A stretch of DNA of 64,000 bases from positions 1 through 64,000 of the forward strand of contig JACATO010001697.1 of assembly GCA_018389105.1 (NCBI GenBank). The letters run 5' to 3'. This document shows positions 35,078 to 47,332 of this stretch, one piece after another. The DNA is from Nautilus pompilius. Lineage: Eukaryota; Mollusca; Cephalopoda; Nautilida; Nautilidae. The notes beneath the pieces were generated by a model. That model was not told where the DNA came from and did not search any database. It worked only from the letters and a program-made list of their open reading frames with translations. How positions within the stretch are numbered: position 1 is the first letter of the stretch; every line of letters begins with the position of its first letter. A program made the translations under genes and the position numbers.

Positions 35078-38000
35078 AAGATGTAAATAAATTATTGTCT
35101 CTTCGCTATGGCTGGTCCCAACTTTAACTCACCCAAACTGGTACATTTCTAGACGTTTTGTACTTAAACATCTGGCACCTCGCTAGATCCGTTCTATACC
35201 CGTTACGCCTCTTCGTAGACCGACAGATCCACTGACCCGCCAGCTTGGATTGGAGGCGACTTTTGTTTGTTTTCTTGCTTTGATTAAAGAGTCGCAGAAT
35301 TCAGAAAGTACTTTCACCGGCTTTCAGATCGCGTGCACGTCGTTCCTTCCTCGATACATCCAAGGGGGTGGGGAAGGGAAATTATTCTGTCTTCTGCGTT
35401 GACGAGACCCCCGCAGGGAGGTCTTGTTACACGGAACACGGGAGCGCCCCATGTGGAGAACACGTGTCTGGTTTCCAGCGCCCCCTGTTTGTGTACCCTG
35501 ACTGTTGTTTGTCTAGCTCCCGGTGTCACGGACCTCGCTCGCAGGCCTATCGAACTTGGAATTGCTGCCGCCACGCAGCCCGCACATGTGTCAGTCTTCC
35601 CACTTATTTCACGCTAAAAAAAAAACTGGTTATCTTCGTGATTTGTAACAACATTAACTTCCCGAGATAAATATCCGCACCAAAATAATACATTCCTGAA
35701 CTGAAAGCGATGGAAAAGAAGGCACGCCAGTAATCCGACGATAGGTAAACACTGGTTTTAGGACTCTGCACTAGACTTTCTGCCAATTTCGCGATTTACT
35801 TCATCAGACCCCCACCCCCAACAGCTCTTCTGTTAATAAACACACTTAATATACTCCATAACTAAAACTGTTAGTGTTGTCTTTTCCAATAATATGTGTC
35901 GTCAACCTGAAGAGAATTTCAGTAAATCTAAGCCTTTAAGAGACGCCGTGACTCCTACTGCGAAGAAGATGATAAAATAAGAAACTTCGTTCGCCTCAAA
36001 AGTCCTGCATGGTGGAGCCTCGTGACGATCATGTGGCTCTGACGTCACGACTCCTTTGAGAAAAAAAAGATAAAAAAAAACAACAACAAAAACAAAACTG
36101 CGCTATCCAAAGTAGCGATATGAAAATATCTAATTAATTATCAGATAATTTGTGATTAACCATTTTAAAAGCAGCAACTTAGAGAATAGATCAACAGCAG
36201 GCCTTTACTTTTGTCTAATGATATCGAATTATGCCACCAGTGTTGCCGTCTTGGTCCATGCTGGTACGGACAGGGATTCCATGTGGAATATTCACCGCAG
36301 GTTCCTCAAAGCTGAGCCCAATCCGCCTGCAAGTTACTCAGAGGAATTGGGTACGCCCCGTGACCAGCTCAGTAGTTACGCAATGAGTTGCGCTCATTAC
36401 CTGGGATACTTGAAGATTGGCTTAAGTTGGCTGTTTACGTGTTCGAGTCCTTGCCACCCCGAGAAGCAGCAAGAGTTCCCACAAATAGGATTTTATTATA
36501 CCAGAATGTTTTAGACTGATATTTTAAATTCTGTGAAAACCTCTGCTGTAGCCCACAGCTGGGTGTTGTCGCACACCAACATATCAGGTGACCCGCAGCT
36601 GGTATAGGGTGAAAAGAAACATAAATATGAACACCAACTATTGATTCGTCTTTTTTTCTTCCCCCTTCCATCTGTACCTGTATTGTGGTTAACCATTTCC
36701 CGATACAACTGACATCTGTTTTTAAGGGGTTCGTTTTAATATAGCACGACACTTTATCAAACTAATAAGATTCCTGTAATAAAGTAGTGGTGCACAATTT
36801 CTGATTGACTGACCCGTGTATGTTTTGGCTGCCAGGTGCCCGTGTATTGGGTAAAGTTTGCTGTTGTTTTTTTTTTTTTTTAATTTACACTTTAAAAATT
36901 GCTATCATCGAATTTGGAAGTTAAAGTTTAACAAAAAATTCACTATCGAAACAATAAATATGTGAATACCTTTACATTGTTTTTTATATCACTAACAAAA
37001 TTACCCAAATGTGCAAAAATGAATAAATTACGTTTTGGTAATGGAAATTTCAGTACCCCATTTTCCTCTGAATTATAGATGTTCACATATTTACAATTTA
37101 CAAGTACATACATCAGGTGACCTCCCTGGTGTACCCCAGGCGGGCGATGTGAGTGGGTAACACAGAGAGATGTGTTTATCTCTCATTGTTTGTCCGCAGA
37201 CCTATCGCTGTCAGTTGGCACTTTTACACTCATTCGCAGCACAGATGAAGGAAATGGCTGGTGACAGGCGTGTTGAGTTTACAGGTTGCTGATGAAGGAG
37301 TTTCCATCAAACCAGATCGTCTGCAGTTTCCTGCTGCTGTAGTGTGCAAAGTTCTTGAAAGGTCCAAAGTAGCTGGTTGTCATTGGTTGGAAAGACCGTC
37401 GGAGATTTTAGCAAAAGCGATAGAAAGTATTTAAGGAAGTAATTGTTAGGAAAAAGCTGAAATGAAAAATTTTATTTTGGTCTTTATCTAAAATAATAAC
37501 TCGCTTATGAAGTACATCATCTGGCTGGAGTCGGGGGTCGTTGCCAGGCCAGTTTGTAAGCCTCGCCAAAAAATGGATTTCCTGTTGTTACATACGAAAT
37601 AAAAGAAACTGAAGGATTTAATTGCGCTAAGACAGAAAAAATGTAAACAAACGTTGGTAAAAAAAAAAAAAAATAATAATAATACAAAAATTAAATATTT
37701 GCACACCATTTGTAGGAGAGTATCGAGAAGAGAAGACAAACAAAGTGGTGAATTGGTGATCGATCTCAAAGAAAGGGCCTGATCACTTCGATTAAGGTGA
37801 GAAGCAACCCGACAGATGAAAAACGTAATCGGTGATGGATACTCATATATAATTAATTAAGCACAATACGTGATGGTGGTCCAAACATTGCTGAAGCGAT
37901 AATGGGTTTGGTTACTGGTTTATGTATCCTGGAAATTAACGAGTCCACGTGTAAGCTGAAATTCTTTTAAGGAATTCTAATTTACATCAGCTGCGTCGAA

Positions 38001-38543
38001 GGGACGACGACCTCAGATTTCGTGACTAGAGTGTACAGAAAAGCCCCGACAAAATTTCGCCCATTGGTGCTCCACCGCTTCCTTATGTCTCGATCCAGCA
38101 CGAATGCACGTTTCCCGAACGCTTAGAATGCGACGCGAAGTCTATCGATTCCAATCACGGATGAGACGACAAAAGAAAGTCGGGCAGATAATTAACGAAA
38201 GCCATAGGTGAAATAAGAACGTCGGGCGAGTGACGTAACAGCTTCGTTTGACGGGCCAAGTGGAATAACCGCGTTACTCGTGGATTTGTCGGTTCAGCGA
38301 TTCCAGAGAAGAGTAGCTATTGTTTGAAGGTGAGCGAGTAACGGCAAATAGCTCTTCTGCTCGGTGTGACCCGCCGGGAGACGTTGACCTGCTTCAGATC
38401 TTCACAATGCACGAGCTTAGTTAATTTTCTTCTTTTTTTCAATTTTAGAATTTCTAAATAAAGAAAGCGTTTGCACTCCCCAACAGTTTCAGAATTACAA
38501 TTTTTAAAAAAAAAATTTTTTAGCCTCCGCAGTTAATTTTTAA
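35078..38543. other. low-copy DNA, no gene recognised
   Basis: About 3.5 kb. It includes a GC-rich patch (35330-35590) with a CTCF-like site, a lone CRE (36040-36047) and a tRNA-like GTGTTCGAGTCC near 36438. Open frames up to 120 codons show no domains. Confidence 0.5.
35475..35490 (-). promoter_or_regulatory. CTCF-like motif
   Basis: On the minus strand AAACAGGGGGCGCTGG contains the CTCF core CAGGGGGCGC, although the 5' CCA is replaced. It is weaker than the site at 16187 and has the same orientation. Confidence 0.3.
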
Positions 38544-38734
38544 TAAAGAATCTCGTTGTAATCTCGGTAGTTCGTTATTTTCATAAAGAATCTCGTTGTA
38601 ATCTCGGTAGTTCGTTATTTTCATAAAGAATCTCGTTGTAATCTCGGTAGTTCGTTATTTTCATAAAGAATCTCGTTGTAATCTCGGTAGTTCGTTATTT
38701 TCATAAAAAGATCTCGTTGTAATCTCGGTAGTTG
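38544..38734. repeat. 40-bp tandem repeat, about 5 copies
   Basis: Units start at 38544, 38584, 38624, 38664 and 38704 and share AATCTCGTTGTAATCTCGG and TAGTTCGTTATTTT. The middle copies are identical, so the array is young or homogenised. No known motif is seen in the unit. An A/T palindrome (38501-38521) precedes it. Confidence 0.97.
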
Positions 38735-40049
38735 GTCACCGGTTTACATACACCATTCCTATTAGACCAGACTATTTTTCGAAGCGGAATTTGATCAGTG
38801 GTAAAAGGGTTGGATCTTGAAGAAAGATTTAAGTGTATAAATATTTATATATTGAATAAGAACACGAAGGTCTTTTAGCAATAAACAAGTCGTTTATATA
38901 CAGTAGAATAGTTTCCTATGCAGGACCCTATCATTGTTACCATACAACTTTTACGACTATTTAATATCGAATCCTAAAAAACTATCAACAATTTCTTTAA
39001 AAAAAAGAACCCGGATGCGATGTTCCTTTAAAACTTTAAATTTAAGTGTTTTTTTTAAAAAAAAAAACATCTATCCAGTTTCCGGAACCTACGCTATTTT
39101 GGAAGCACTTTATTTGTCTGTAAAGTCAGGTAGAGATGGACAGGAGTGGAAGAGTCGCCGGGCACAGGGGAAATCTACAGGCGAACAGCTACCCAGGGCC
39201 GACTCGGCGTTAAACCTCGGGGCTCCGGGTTGAAAGAAAGAAGAAAGGAAAATGCCAGAACCAATGCCACAGTAAGCCGCCCGCGCGTTTTCCTGACTGC
39301 TTGAAGACCAGAATTAGATGCGCTGACGACGGACATCGCACTGGCATCGTTTTCGAGAAAACTTTCGTCGGAGTCTGATTTTTCTTTCCATTTAGGAAAA
39401 ACTCTCAGAATTCAGAACGAAAGTAGAAAGCGCCATTTCCGAGGACTAATTAAACCTCGCAATATCTTTACATTTCAGCAACCGGGTTAATGCATGTCTC
39501 TGAATATATGTATATATATATATATATATAGCCACCAGGGGCTGTTATATAAAACGCGATCAGATCTAATCGCGATAGCAACTTTAATTTCCGATGAGTG
39601 CAAAGCGACGGTTGACTTGTCCTGGAGAACGAAGACCATCTTGACAGCGCGGATGGCAACGTCTGCCACGCGACTGGCTCATTAGGCTTTATCTGAGTTG
39701 CTTCCCTTGGTGCACCATTCGGCCCAGCTGCGCCACGAGCGGGTCGCGTGGTCCGCTCACGTGGCTAGCAAAGATGACGTGGGGGTTATCTGCTCGATCA
39801 CCGTGAAGCGCTCGTAACAGATAATTGAGTGTTAATGATTCGAAACAGTTCGTGCGTCTGTCCATCGGTGCGAGCCGCCACCGCCGCTCTGGTGGCGGGC
39901 GGGATGTGTGTCCGTCCTTGAGCTTTCTGATAACTCGCAGCCCGCAAGCCAGGGTCTTCTCTGAACCTTTGTTCGCTCAACTCCGCGAAGACACCATGAT
40001 CCGAATAATAGAGTTTAAATAACACTTTTCCAAGATTCCCCCCACCTCT
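38735..40049. other. spacer, no gene recognised
   Basis: Includes an A/T homopolymer pair (39049-39067), a TA run (about 39509-39531) and a CpG-rich patch near 39720-39960. No coding region was recognised. Confidence 0.5.
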
Positions 40050-40470
40050 CTCTCTCCCTCCACTCTGTCATATCTCCCCCTTCTGTACTGACGTCATATA
40101 TCTCTCTCTCTCTGTACTGACGTCATATCTCTCTCTGTACTGACGTCATATCTCCCCCTCTGTACTGACGTCATATATCTCTCTCTGTACTGACGTCATA
40201 TCTCTCTGTACTGACGTCATATCTCTCTCTCTCCCTCCACTCTGTACTGACGTCATATCTCCCCCTCTGTACTGACGTCATATATCTCTCTCTGTACTGA
40301 CGTCATATCTCTCTCTCTCTCCTCCACTCTGTACTGACATAATATCTCTCTCTTTCTCTCTCTCCCGCCCTCCTCCACTCTGTACTGACGTCATATCTCT
40401 CTCTTTCTCTCTCTCCCGCCCTCTCACTCTGTACTGACGTCATATCTCTCTCTCTCCTCTCTCTCTCGCT
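40050..40470. repeat. CT minisatellite with 11 CRE palindromes
   Basis: Units of about 21-50 bases follow the plan TCTGTACTGACGTCATAT plus a CT spacer of variable length. TGACGTCA is intact at 40089, 40118, 40141, 40166, 40191, 40212, 40248, 40273, 40298, 40386 and 40436 (starts approximate to a base). One copy near 40335 is degraded to TGACATAAT. The full CREB/ATF palindrome is the most conserved part of each unit. Confidence 0.95.
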
Positions 40471-42381
40471 CGCTTCAAAACGTTTTTATCCAAAATCATT
40501 AATTATTCGCTTAGAGTAAATTTCAATTACGCTCTGTCAAGAATAATTAAAAATTTGCGATGGATCCCCGACTTTGTTAATGAGCATATGTATGCAAAAA
40601 AAAATTCCCAAAAGATTACGCGTGTGGATTGTTCGCAGTATCTCTTTAAATTTGGAAGCAGTTCTTCCCTCCCCTCCCCTCGCTGCGCATCTTTGACACA
40701 AAGGAAACGGCTCTCGGTGGGTGTAGCAGTGCGCTGATTTCTTGACGTTACCCTTTAATGTGCTGCATCTGCTGCCTTTATGTCGTCTTGTAGTCTGCAT
40801 TTTCATTTTTTTTACAAACTGTATTAATGAATGCAGATGTTAATTGATTGACAAAATCCAAAAGTCTCCGCACGCGTTACTCTTCTTTTTCTTTTTTTTT
40901 TTTTCTAGAATCTTTTCTGTCGTCTTTTACTGGATTCCAAAGTATCGCAACACATTTGGGCTCCTTTTCCTATAAATCAGTGGAACTGCGGTCACGTTTT
41001 CTTGGCTATTACGCGCATCTTTGAATTCGTGTGGCCACCGACTCTCGCGATTGTTCGAGAACATTACCCTGGTGATACAGAGAATCGCACGATCCGGCCA
41101 TCTCCGCGCAGCCGCATCAACGGAGTAATGGACGTCTTTGTGATGCTGCTCGATTTCGCCTTCATTTCGCTTCAGAAACCGCTATTCTTCATAATCATTG
41201 GAGGTTAATTAAAAAAGTATACTGATCTACGGGTTTGTATGTTCTTATTCGTTTATTTATTTGTTTATTTGCGTGTAAATTTACTATCCTCGGGTCCTCC
41301 ATCACTCCCAGAACAAAACATAACTCTGGCTACACATTTTCCGTCCTCACACTCCTCCTCCTCCTCCTCCTCCTCCTCCCCCAACGACACAGATCCTTGA
41401 TTGTAGATTCTATAAAACGCTCCGGGCGGATACGGAACAAATCCGGTCTGAACACTGAATGTTAAAACGGACGATTTACAAACAATTTCAAGATGATAAA
41501 GGAAACCGCAAAAGGATATTTATCTTGGAACGCCAGTACAATTTGTACTGCCGCCTAGAACTCGTATGTGAATTAGTTTTGGCAGTAGGAAATAATAAGG
41601 ACTGATGGAGAGAGCATTATCCTTACGACAGGACGTGGCAACAAGGCAAAGGAGTCAGCAGTGACAGTATTTAAATCTCTGCGCGAGAGACAGCGGCACG
41701 GGAAGGGATTATAAAGAGGTTTTCTCCCGTCTCTCTCCCTAATCCCGGTACAATTACCGCTGTCACACAACCCGTGCCGTTGTAGGTCTGTTTCTCCTGA
41801 TCGATTCCGAGTTTTACGAGGCCAGTCGGAAAAATCTAACGTTTTTTTCTTCCCTCCTCCTTCTTTCTTTCTTTCTGATATTAATTCTAAATCAAAAACA
41901 CATTTAAATTCGGGGGCTGCGAGAGAAAAGATCAGATAAGACACATCCATCACGCCGCCGTTAGCGAGCGGACGAGATCTCGCCTGATTCACCGTGAAGA
42001 TACCCACCAGGCGGACAGACTTTCGGCGAGTCTAAGATTTCCGTGTCGGCCTGGCGACGGTGGCCCCTCTCCAGCCGGGTGGTGTTTCCGGCCTGGTGGT
42101 ACCACACGCTCAGTAATGTATCGCCGGAAATCTCTGTACCGTCCGTCACCCCACCCCACCCGGAACGTTTAACCGGTAAAGAAGCCTGCCTGCGCAGTGG
42201 AAGCGAAAGGCGTTTCCCGCTGACGTGAGGAAAGCGAGAAGCGGATGATGTTGGTGTGTTCGGCCGCCGCGGTCTGTTCTGTCACCCTGAAAGGAATCTA
42301 TAGTCTCTCGTGAATGGGTATGTTAGTTAATCGGGGTCTCTGAAGCGTCGATCTCTGTCATCTCTCACTCTCACTCTCTCA

Positions 42382-42432
<51 letters not shown>

Positions 42433-45227
42433 TTAAAATAATTAATTAATTCAAAGGTTTTCACCGAAGCTGCGTCCGAAATTCAAATATTTCAGCTAGA
42501 TTCATTTTCCGCTTTAATCAATTCGTATTTCAAAAGCCGGATCGTAGAACATCGAGACAGCTATCTGCATCCGTTTTGACTCGGGCTGCTGCTGAGGGCT
42601 GGCAACTTGTGTATGGTAGCAATAGCGATAGTGATCTCGTCTTTAGGGTTGTCGTCACCGCTGGAAAATGCCCCAGCCTATGTATATCTGTTTAAGAAAA
42701 TGGTCTATTATTATTATTGCAGAAGCAGTATTGACTTCTGGCTGTGCATGATAAATAATCAATTATTAGTTTTGTCTACGGCTGTTACCGTTATAACTCT
42801 CTCTATTTAAAAAAAAAAAAATTACTATTGTAAGTTGGTGTATCTGTGTAAAAATTAACCCGTGAAAGCTGAAATCTGGGAAGTATTTAAAAGATAACCG
42901 TATATGGAAAACTCGCAGAAGCCGGAGCGACAGAAGAAGACATCGTCTAAGTACACGTTGGGTGAAGAATCCTCCTTTTTATTTTTGCATCTATGCAACA
43001 ACGAAAGCGAAACTGAACTCGTCGCTAGAGGTCGCGAGAAGCTGAACGTGAAACCGAGACATTTTTTGTCATCTATCTGAGACCATCGGAGGTAAGCAAT
43101 TGCTCTAGAGGTCCGAGAGTTTTCAATGAAACTTAGTTTCTCCTGGGCTGGCGAACTTCGGTAATTATGGTCGCGTTTAGCAGGCAGGATGGGAAACAGT
43201 TTCTTTGAAAGTATGGCGTCTGCCCATATTTGGGCATCTCTTGCTATGACGCTTCCATGGTAATCATCTTTGCATACTGGATCCTATATAGTGACGGTTA
43301 AGGTTATTGCAAAATCAGATGTATTTCGTTCATGCATTAAATGTACCCACAACGTACAGCCAGGGCCGAATGTTCGGCTTCACTCCAGGAATGAGAATCA
43401 CAAAACCTCTCTTCAGATTATGACGCGGTTCTGCACCCGTGACCCCTTCCGATCGAGTATCTCGAAGCAAAGCCCTTGGTTACTCAATCTTTCTCTAAGG
43501 CATCCATAAAGTGGCTTAGGACCGCTCAAGCTTCTAATTGGCTCGATTAGCGCACTCTATAATATTACCCAGGAAATTTATCCTGACCTCCTTCATTGTT
43601 CCACCGTTTTCTTTTACCAAGTTGTACAAACTGTGATCGCTTTTAAAAGTCTCAGGCAGCGACGCAAGACTTCCGTTCCGTCTGTCTCGTGGACTGCTGA
43701 AGACGTCTCGATCGTCGGTCAGGGTTCCGCGATGCAATTCGATGTGGAAGCGTTGGAACGAAGCCAGATTAGGCTTCATGGTTTCCCCACCGTTCGTCCG
43801 AGACAAAGCGACACACAAATCCTGTTCGTACTCTACCTTTGGCTGGAATCGGCGTTTACCGTTCACTGATCGGTAACTGGATGTTTTCTACTGGTATCTA
43901 CCCAGATATTTGCCAAAAACATTGCCATCATCTTGCATAAATAATCTGAAGACTAGAATTTTTAAAATTATTTTATTGAATCTTAAAAAAAAAAAAAATT
44001 TTTTTTTTTTTTTATTCAGGTAAACGAGCAGAATTTCAGGTACGTTTAACGATTACAGTCCGTAGAAGAAGCCTATTTATTCGATCTGATCACGATTACG
44101 TCACTTACTGACCGCCAGCGCGAACAGCAGGTGGGTGCAGCACCTGAGCTCACCTGTTGACCTGGGACCTGAAATTCTATTGCGTTTAGACAGACAAATG
44201 GTCAAAAATGGTTGTTGGCAATTAAGTGGCATGCAAAACGTCGATTTATGCTTCTGGCTGTCTTTCTCTAAAGCAGACCTTTACAAAGGATTTGGGTAAA
44301 AACAATCTACAAGAGAAACGTTGGCTCAGAGACCCGGCGGCTGAATAAAGTTCGTGATCCAATGGTATCCACCGTCTATCTACCTGCTTTAATTTTACCT
44401 TGTTCACTTTCATACTTCAGTAGTAAACCGATTTATCAGGGTGGACTTTCTCGTTGCTGGCATTAACAATACCGATGTCTCTCTTCTAATACATACTTCC
44501 CGTGTATACGAGTAAATATACAAGTATACGTCATTTTCATTCTTTCTTTAAGACAGCCAACGTTCTTCTCTGTCCTGTACGCACGCAGTATATCTGACTG
44601 CGTCCCCGGGCCGAGAGCGACGTGAGCCGACGGCACCCCCTCCCCTCGTCGATTCCTGTCGCCTTCGGCTACATTCTACCTGGAATTAGAAGATGTAGAC
44701 TTCTTCCAGCGCCTGACTTCGGCCGAAGTACCCGGCGACTTTGCGTCTCTACGCAGTTAAGGCGTCATTTTGTGCGTTCAACTTTAAAAAAAAAAATAAT
44801 AATTCCTGCGCAAGTTTTCTTTTCAAAGTTCTTAGGTGGGGGGGGATATTTCTTGTTGCTGATGGTGTTACACTTATTGCGTTATTCTGATAATGACAGC
44901 CGAGGCGGCAGGTTATCATTTATAGCGGTCGGGGTATCACCGTACTTGATAATAAACGTCGAGAAGGGAAGGGCCAACTATCTCGCTAGGCGTTCAAAAG
45001 AACCTCGGGCTCTCCATTACACAACAGATATTAATTAACCTTCCTCGGCTCGACAACTATTAATTTCCAATGCCTCGCTGCTTCAGTTTCTCATAAATGA
45101 TTTAAAGTAAAGGCTCCAGTTCTTCCGCAATCCAATAAAAAGAGTTTTTCTCTTTTTAAGAATTTCTTTGATGAAACGTTAAGAAATATTTCGTTTACTG
45201 AAATATTATTTCCTGTAGAAATCATTT
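40471..45227. other. low-copy DNA, no gene recognised
   Basis: About 4.8 kb with CTC (41352-41379) and CT (42361-42430) microsatellites and an A/T palindrome (43985-44013: A14, T15). Open frames up to 144 codons occur on both strands without domain resemblance. The GC-rich patch at 41940-42290 could be regulatory. Confidence 0.5.
42361..42430. repeat. CT microsatellite
   Basis: About 70 bases of CT repeat on the + strand. Confidence 0.97.
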
Positions 45228-46115
45228 TCACACAACACACACACAGGACACACACACAACACACAGACACACACATACACACACATACACACATACACAT
45301 ACACACAGACCACACACATACACCCAGACACAGACACCACACACACACATACACACACATACACACATACATACACACAGACACACACACATACACACAC
45401 ATACACACATACACCCAGACACAGACACACACACGTACACACACACAGACACAGACACACACCATACACACACATACACCCAGACACAGACACACACACA
45501 CATACACCCAGACCAGACACACACACACACATACACACACATACACACATACATACACACACACACGCACATACACACACATACACACATACACCCAGAC
45601 ACAGACACACACACGTACACACACACAGACACACACCACATACACACACATAGACACAGACACACACACACACATACAACACACATACACCCAGACACAG
45701 ACACACACACGTACACACACATACACACATACACCCAGACACAGACACACACAGTACACACACACACAGACACACACCACACCTACACACACATACCAGA
45801 CACACACACATACACAAACACATACACCCCAGACACAGACACACACACAACACACACATACACATACAACACACACAGACACACACATACACACACACCA
45901 ACACACACACACACACATACACACATACACCCAGACACAAACACACACACACCACACACACATACACACATACACACACAGACAGACACACATACACACA
46001 TACACCCAGACACAGACACACACCACACATACACACACATACACACATACAGACACACACAACATACACAAACTACACACACACTACACAAACACACACA
46101 CACACACACACACAT
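45228..46115. repeat. CA minisatellite, left arm of an inverted pair
   Basis: About 890 bases of CA dinucleotide interrupted roughly ten times by ACACCCAGACACAGACAC and by CATACACA units. Minus-strand frames of up to 329 codons (Val/Cys/Met) exist only because TGTG units lack stops. The right arm at 46720-47332 is the same repeat in reverse complement. Confidence 0.97.
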
Positions 46116-46719
46116 CTATATACACTGGTCAAAATCGGTTACTACTTTATCACTTCTAAAAATGACAGCATTAATTGAGGCTGAGGTCGCCTAACAGTAT
46201 GGAAACTGGGTCGAAATGGGTTAATGCTGGAGATGCAGCTTATCGTTGTAACCAATCAACGCTCATCATCTTGATGGAGGGGTCAAGGGAGTGCAGTAGT
46301 TTTGGCAAACACAACGTAATTGCTACGGCAGAGAAATGTCCTCCCCCTGTGCAATATTGATGGCTGAAGACGTCAAAATCAAACAAAAGAAAAGAGTGCA
46401 CAGATCAAATAGGAAAAAGGGAACTGTAGAGGATCCGTCCTCCCATCGTCACGAACCGCTACCGTCTTACTGGTGACTTTGGCGATACCCTGTCCCACCC
46501 GCCAGCAGGAAGATAGATACACACTTACTCTGCTGCTGTCACCTTTAGACTGTGGTCCGCCTTTCACGTCTCTGTTAATAACCAGAATCGCTAATGTTCT
46601 TCCAGATAGACGGGATTCTTTTTTTTCTCCTCCTTTTCACATCCGTCAAAAGACAGACAGCATCATTTCTGATGCTTTTCTTGTCTTCATGTTCTTTTCT
46701 TCTCTCATCCTTTCATTAT
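46116..46719. other. spacer between CA and TG arms
   Basis: About 600 bases of unique-looking sequence with no recognised gene. It would be the loop of the inverted structure. Confidence 0.6.
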
Positions 46720-47332
46720 CTCTCTCTGTGTATGTGTGTGCATGTGTGTGTATGTGTGTGTGTGTGTCTCTCTCTGTGTGTGTGTGTGTGTGTGTCTGTG
46801 TCTGGGTGTCTGTGTGTATGTGTGTGTGTGTGTCTGTGTCTGGGTGTCTGTGTGTATGTGTGTGTCTCTCTCTCTCTGTGTATGTGTGCTGTGTGTGTAT
46901 GTGTGTGTGTGTGTCCATGTCTCTCTGTGTCTGTGTCTGGTGTCGTGTGTATGTGTGTGGTGTGTCTGTGTCTGGGTGTCTGTGTGTATGTGTGTGTGTG
47001 TCTGTGTCTGTGTGGTGTGTGTGTCTGTGTCTGGGTGTCTGTGTGTATGTGTGTGTATCTCTCTCTCTCTCTGTGTGGTTGTGTGTGTGTGTCTGTGGGT
47101 GTCTGTGTTTATGTGTCTCGCTCTCCTCTCTCTCTGTGTGTATGTGTCTGTGTGTGTCTCTCTCTCTGTGTCTGTGTCTCTGTGTGTATGTGTGTATGTG
47201 TGTGTCTGTGTGTGTGTGTGTGTGTGTCTGGTCTGGGTGTATGTGTGTATGTGTGTGTCTCTCTCTCTCTCGCTGTGTGACTGTGTCTGGGTGTCTGTGT
47301 GTATGGTATGTGTCTCTCTCTCTCGCTATCTC
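46720..47332. repeat. TG minisatellite, right arm of an inverted pair
   Basis: About 610 bases of TG with recurring GTCTGTGTCTGGGTGT units, the complement of the CA-arm unit. It also contains TCTCTC blocks absent from the left arm. A rare variant, GTCTGGTCTGGGTGTATG (about 47222), is the exact complement of a variant at about 45500 in the left arm, which supports shared origin. Confidence 0.97.

Noticed and set aside
34800-35090. Periodic peptides (EPSALAHVTW units and others) encoded on both strands
   Set aside because: The 48-bp unit is a multiple of three, so several frames stay open. There is no start context, codon bias or single favoured frame.
45091-46080. 329-codon minus-strand frame rich in Cys and Val
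   Set aside because: It is a translation of the CA/TG repeat, open in several frames because the repeat lacks stop codons.
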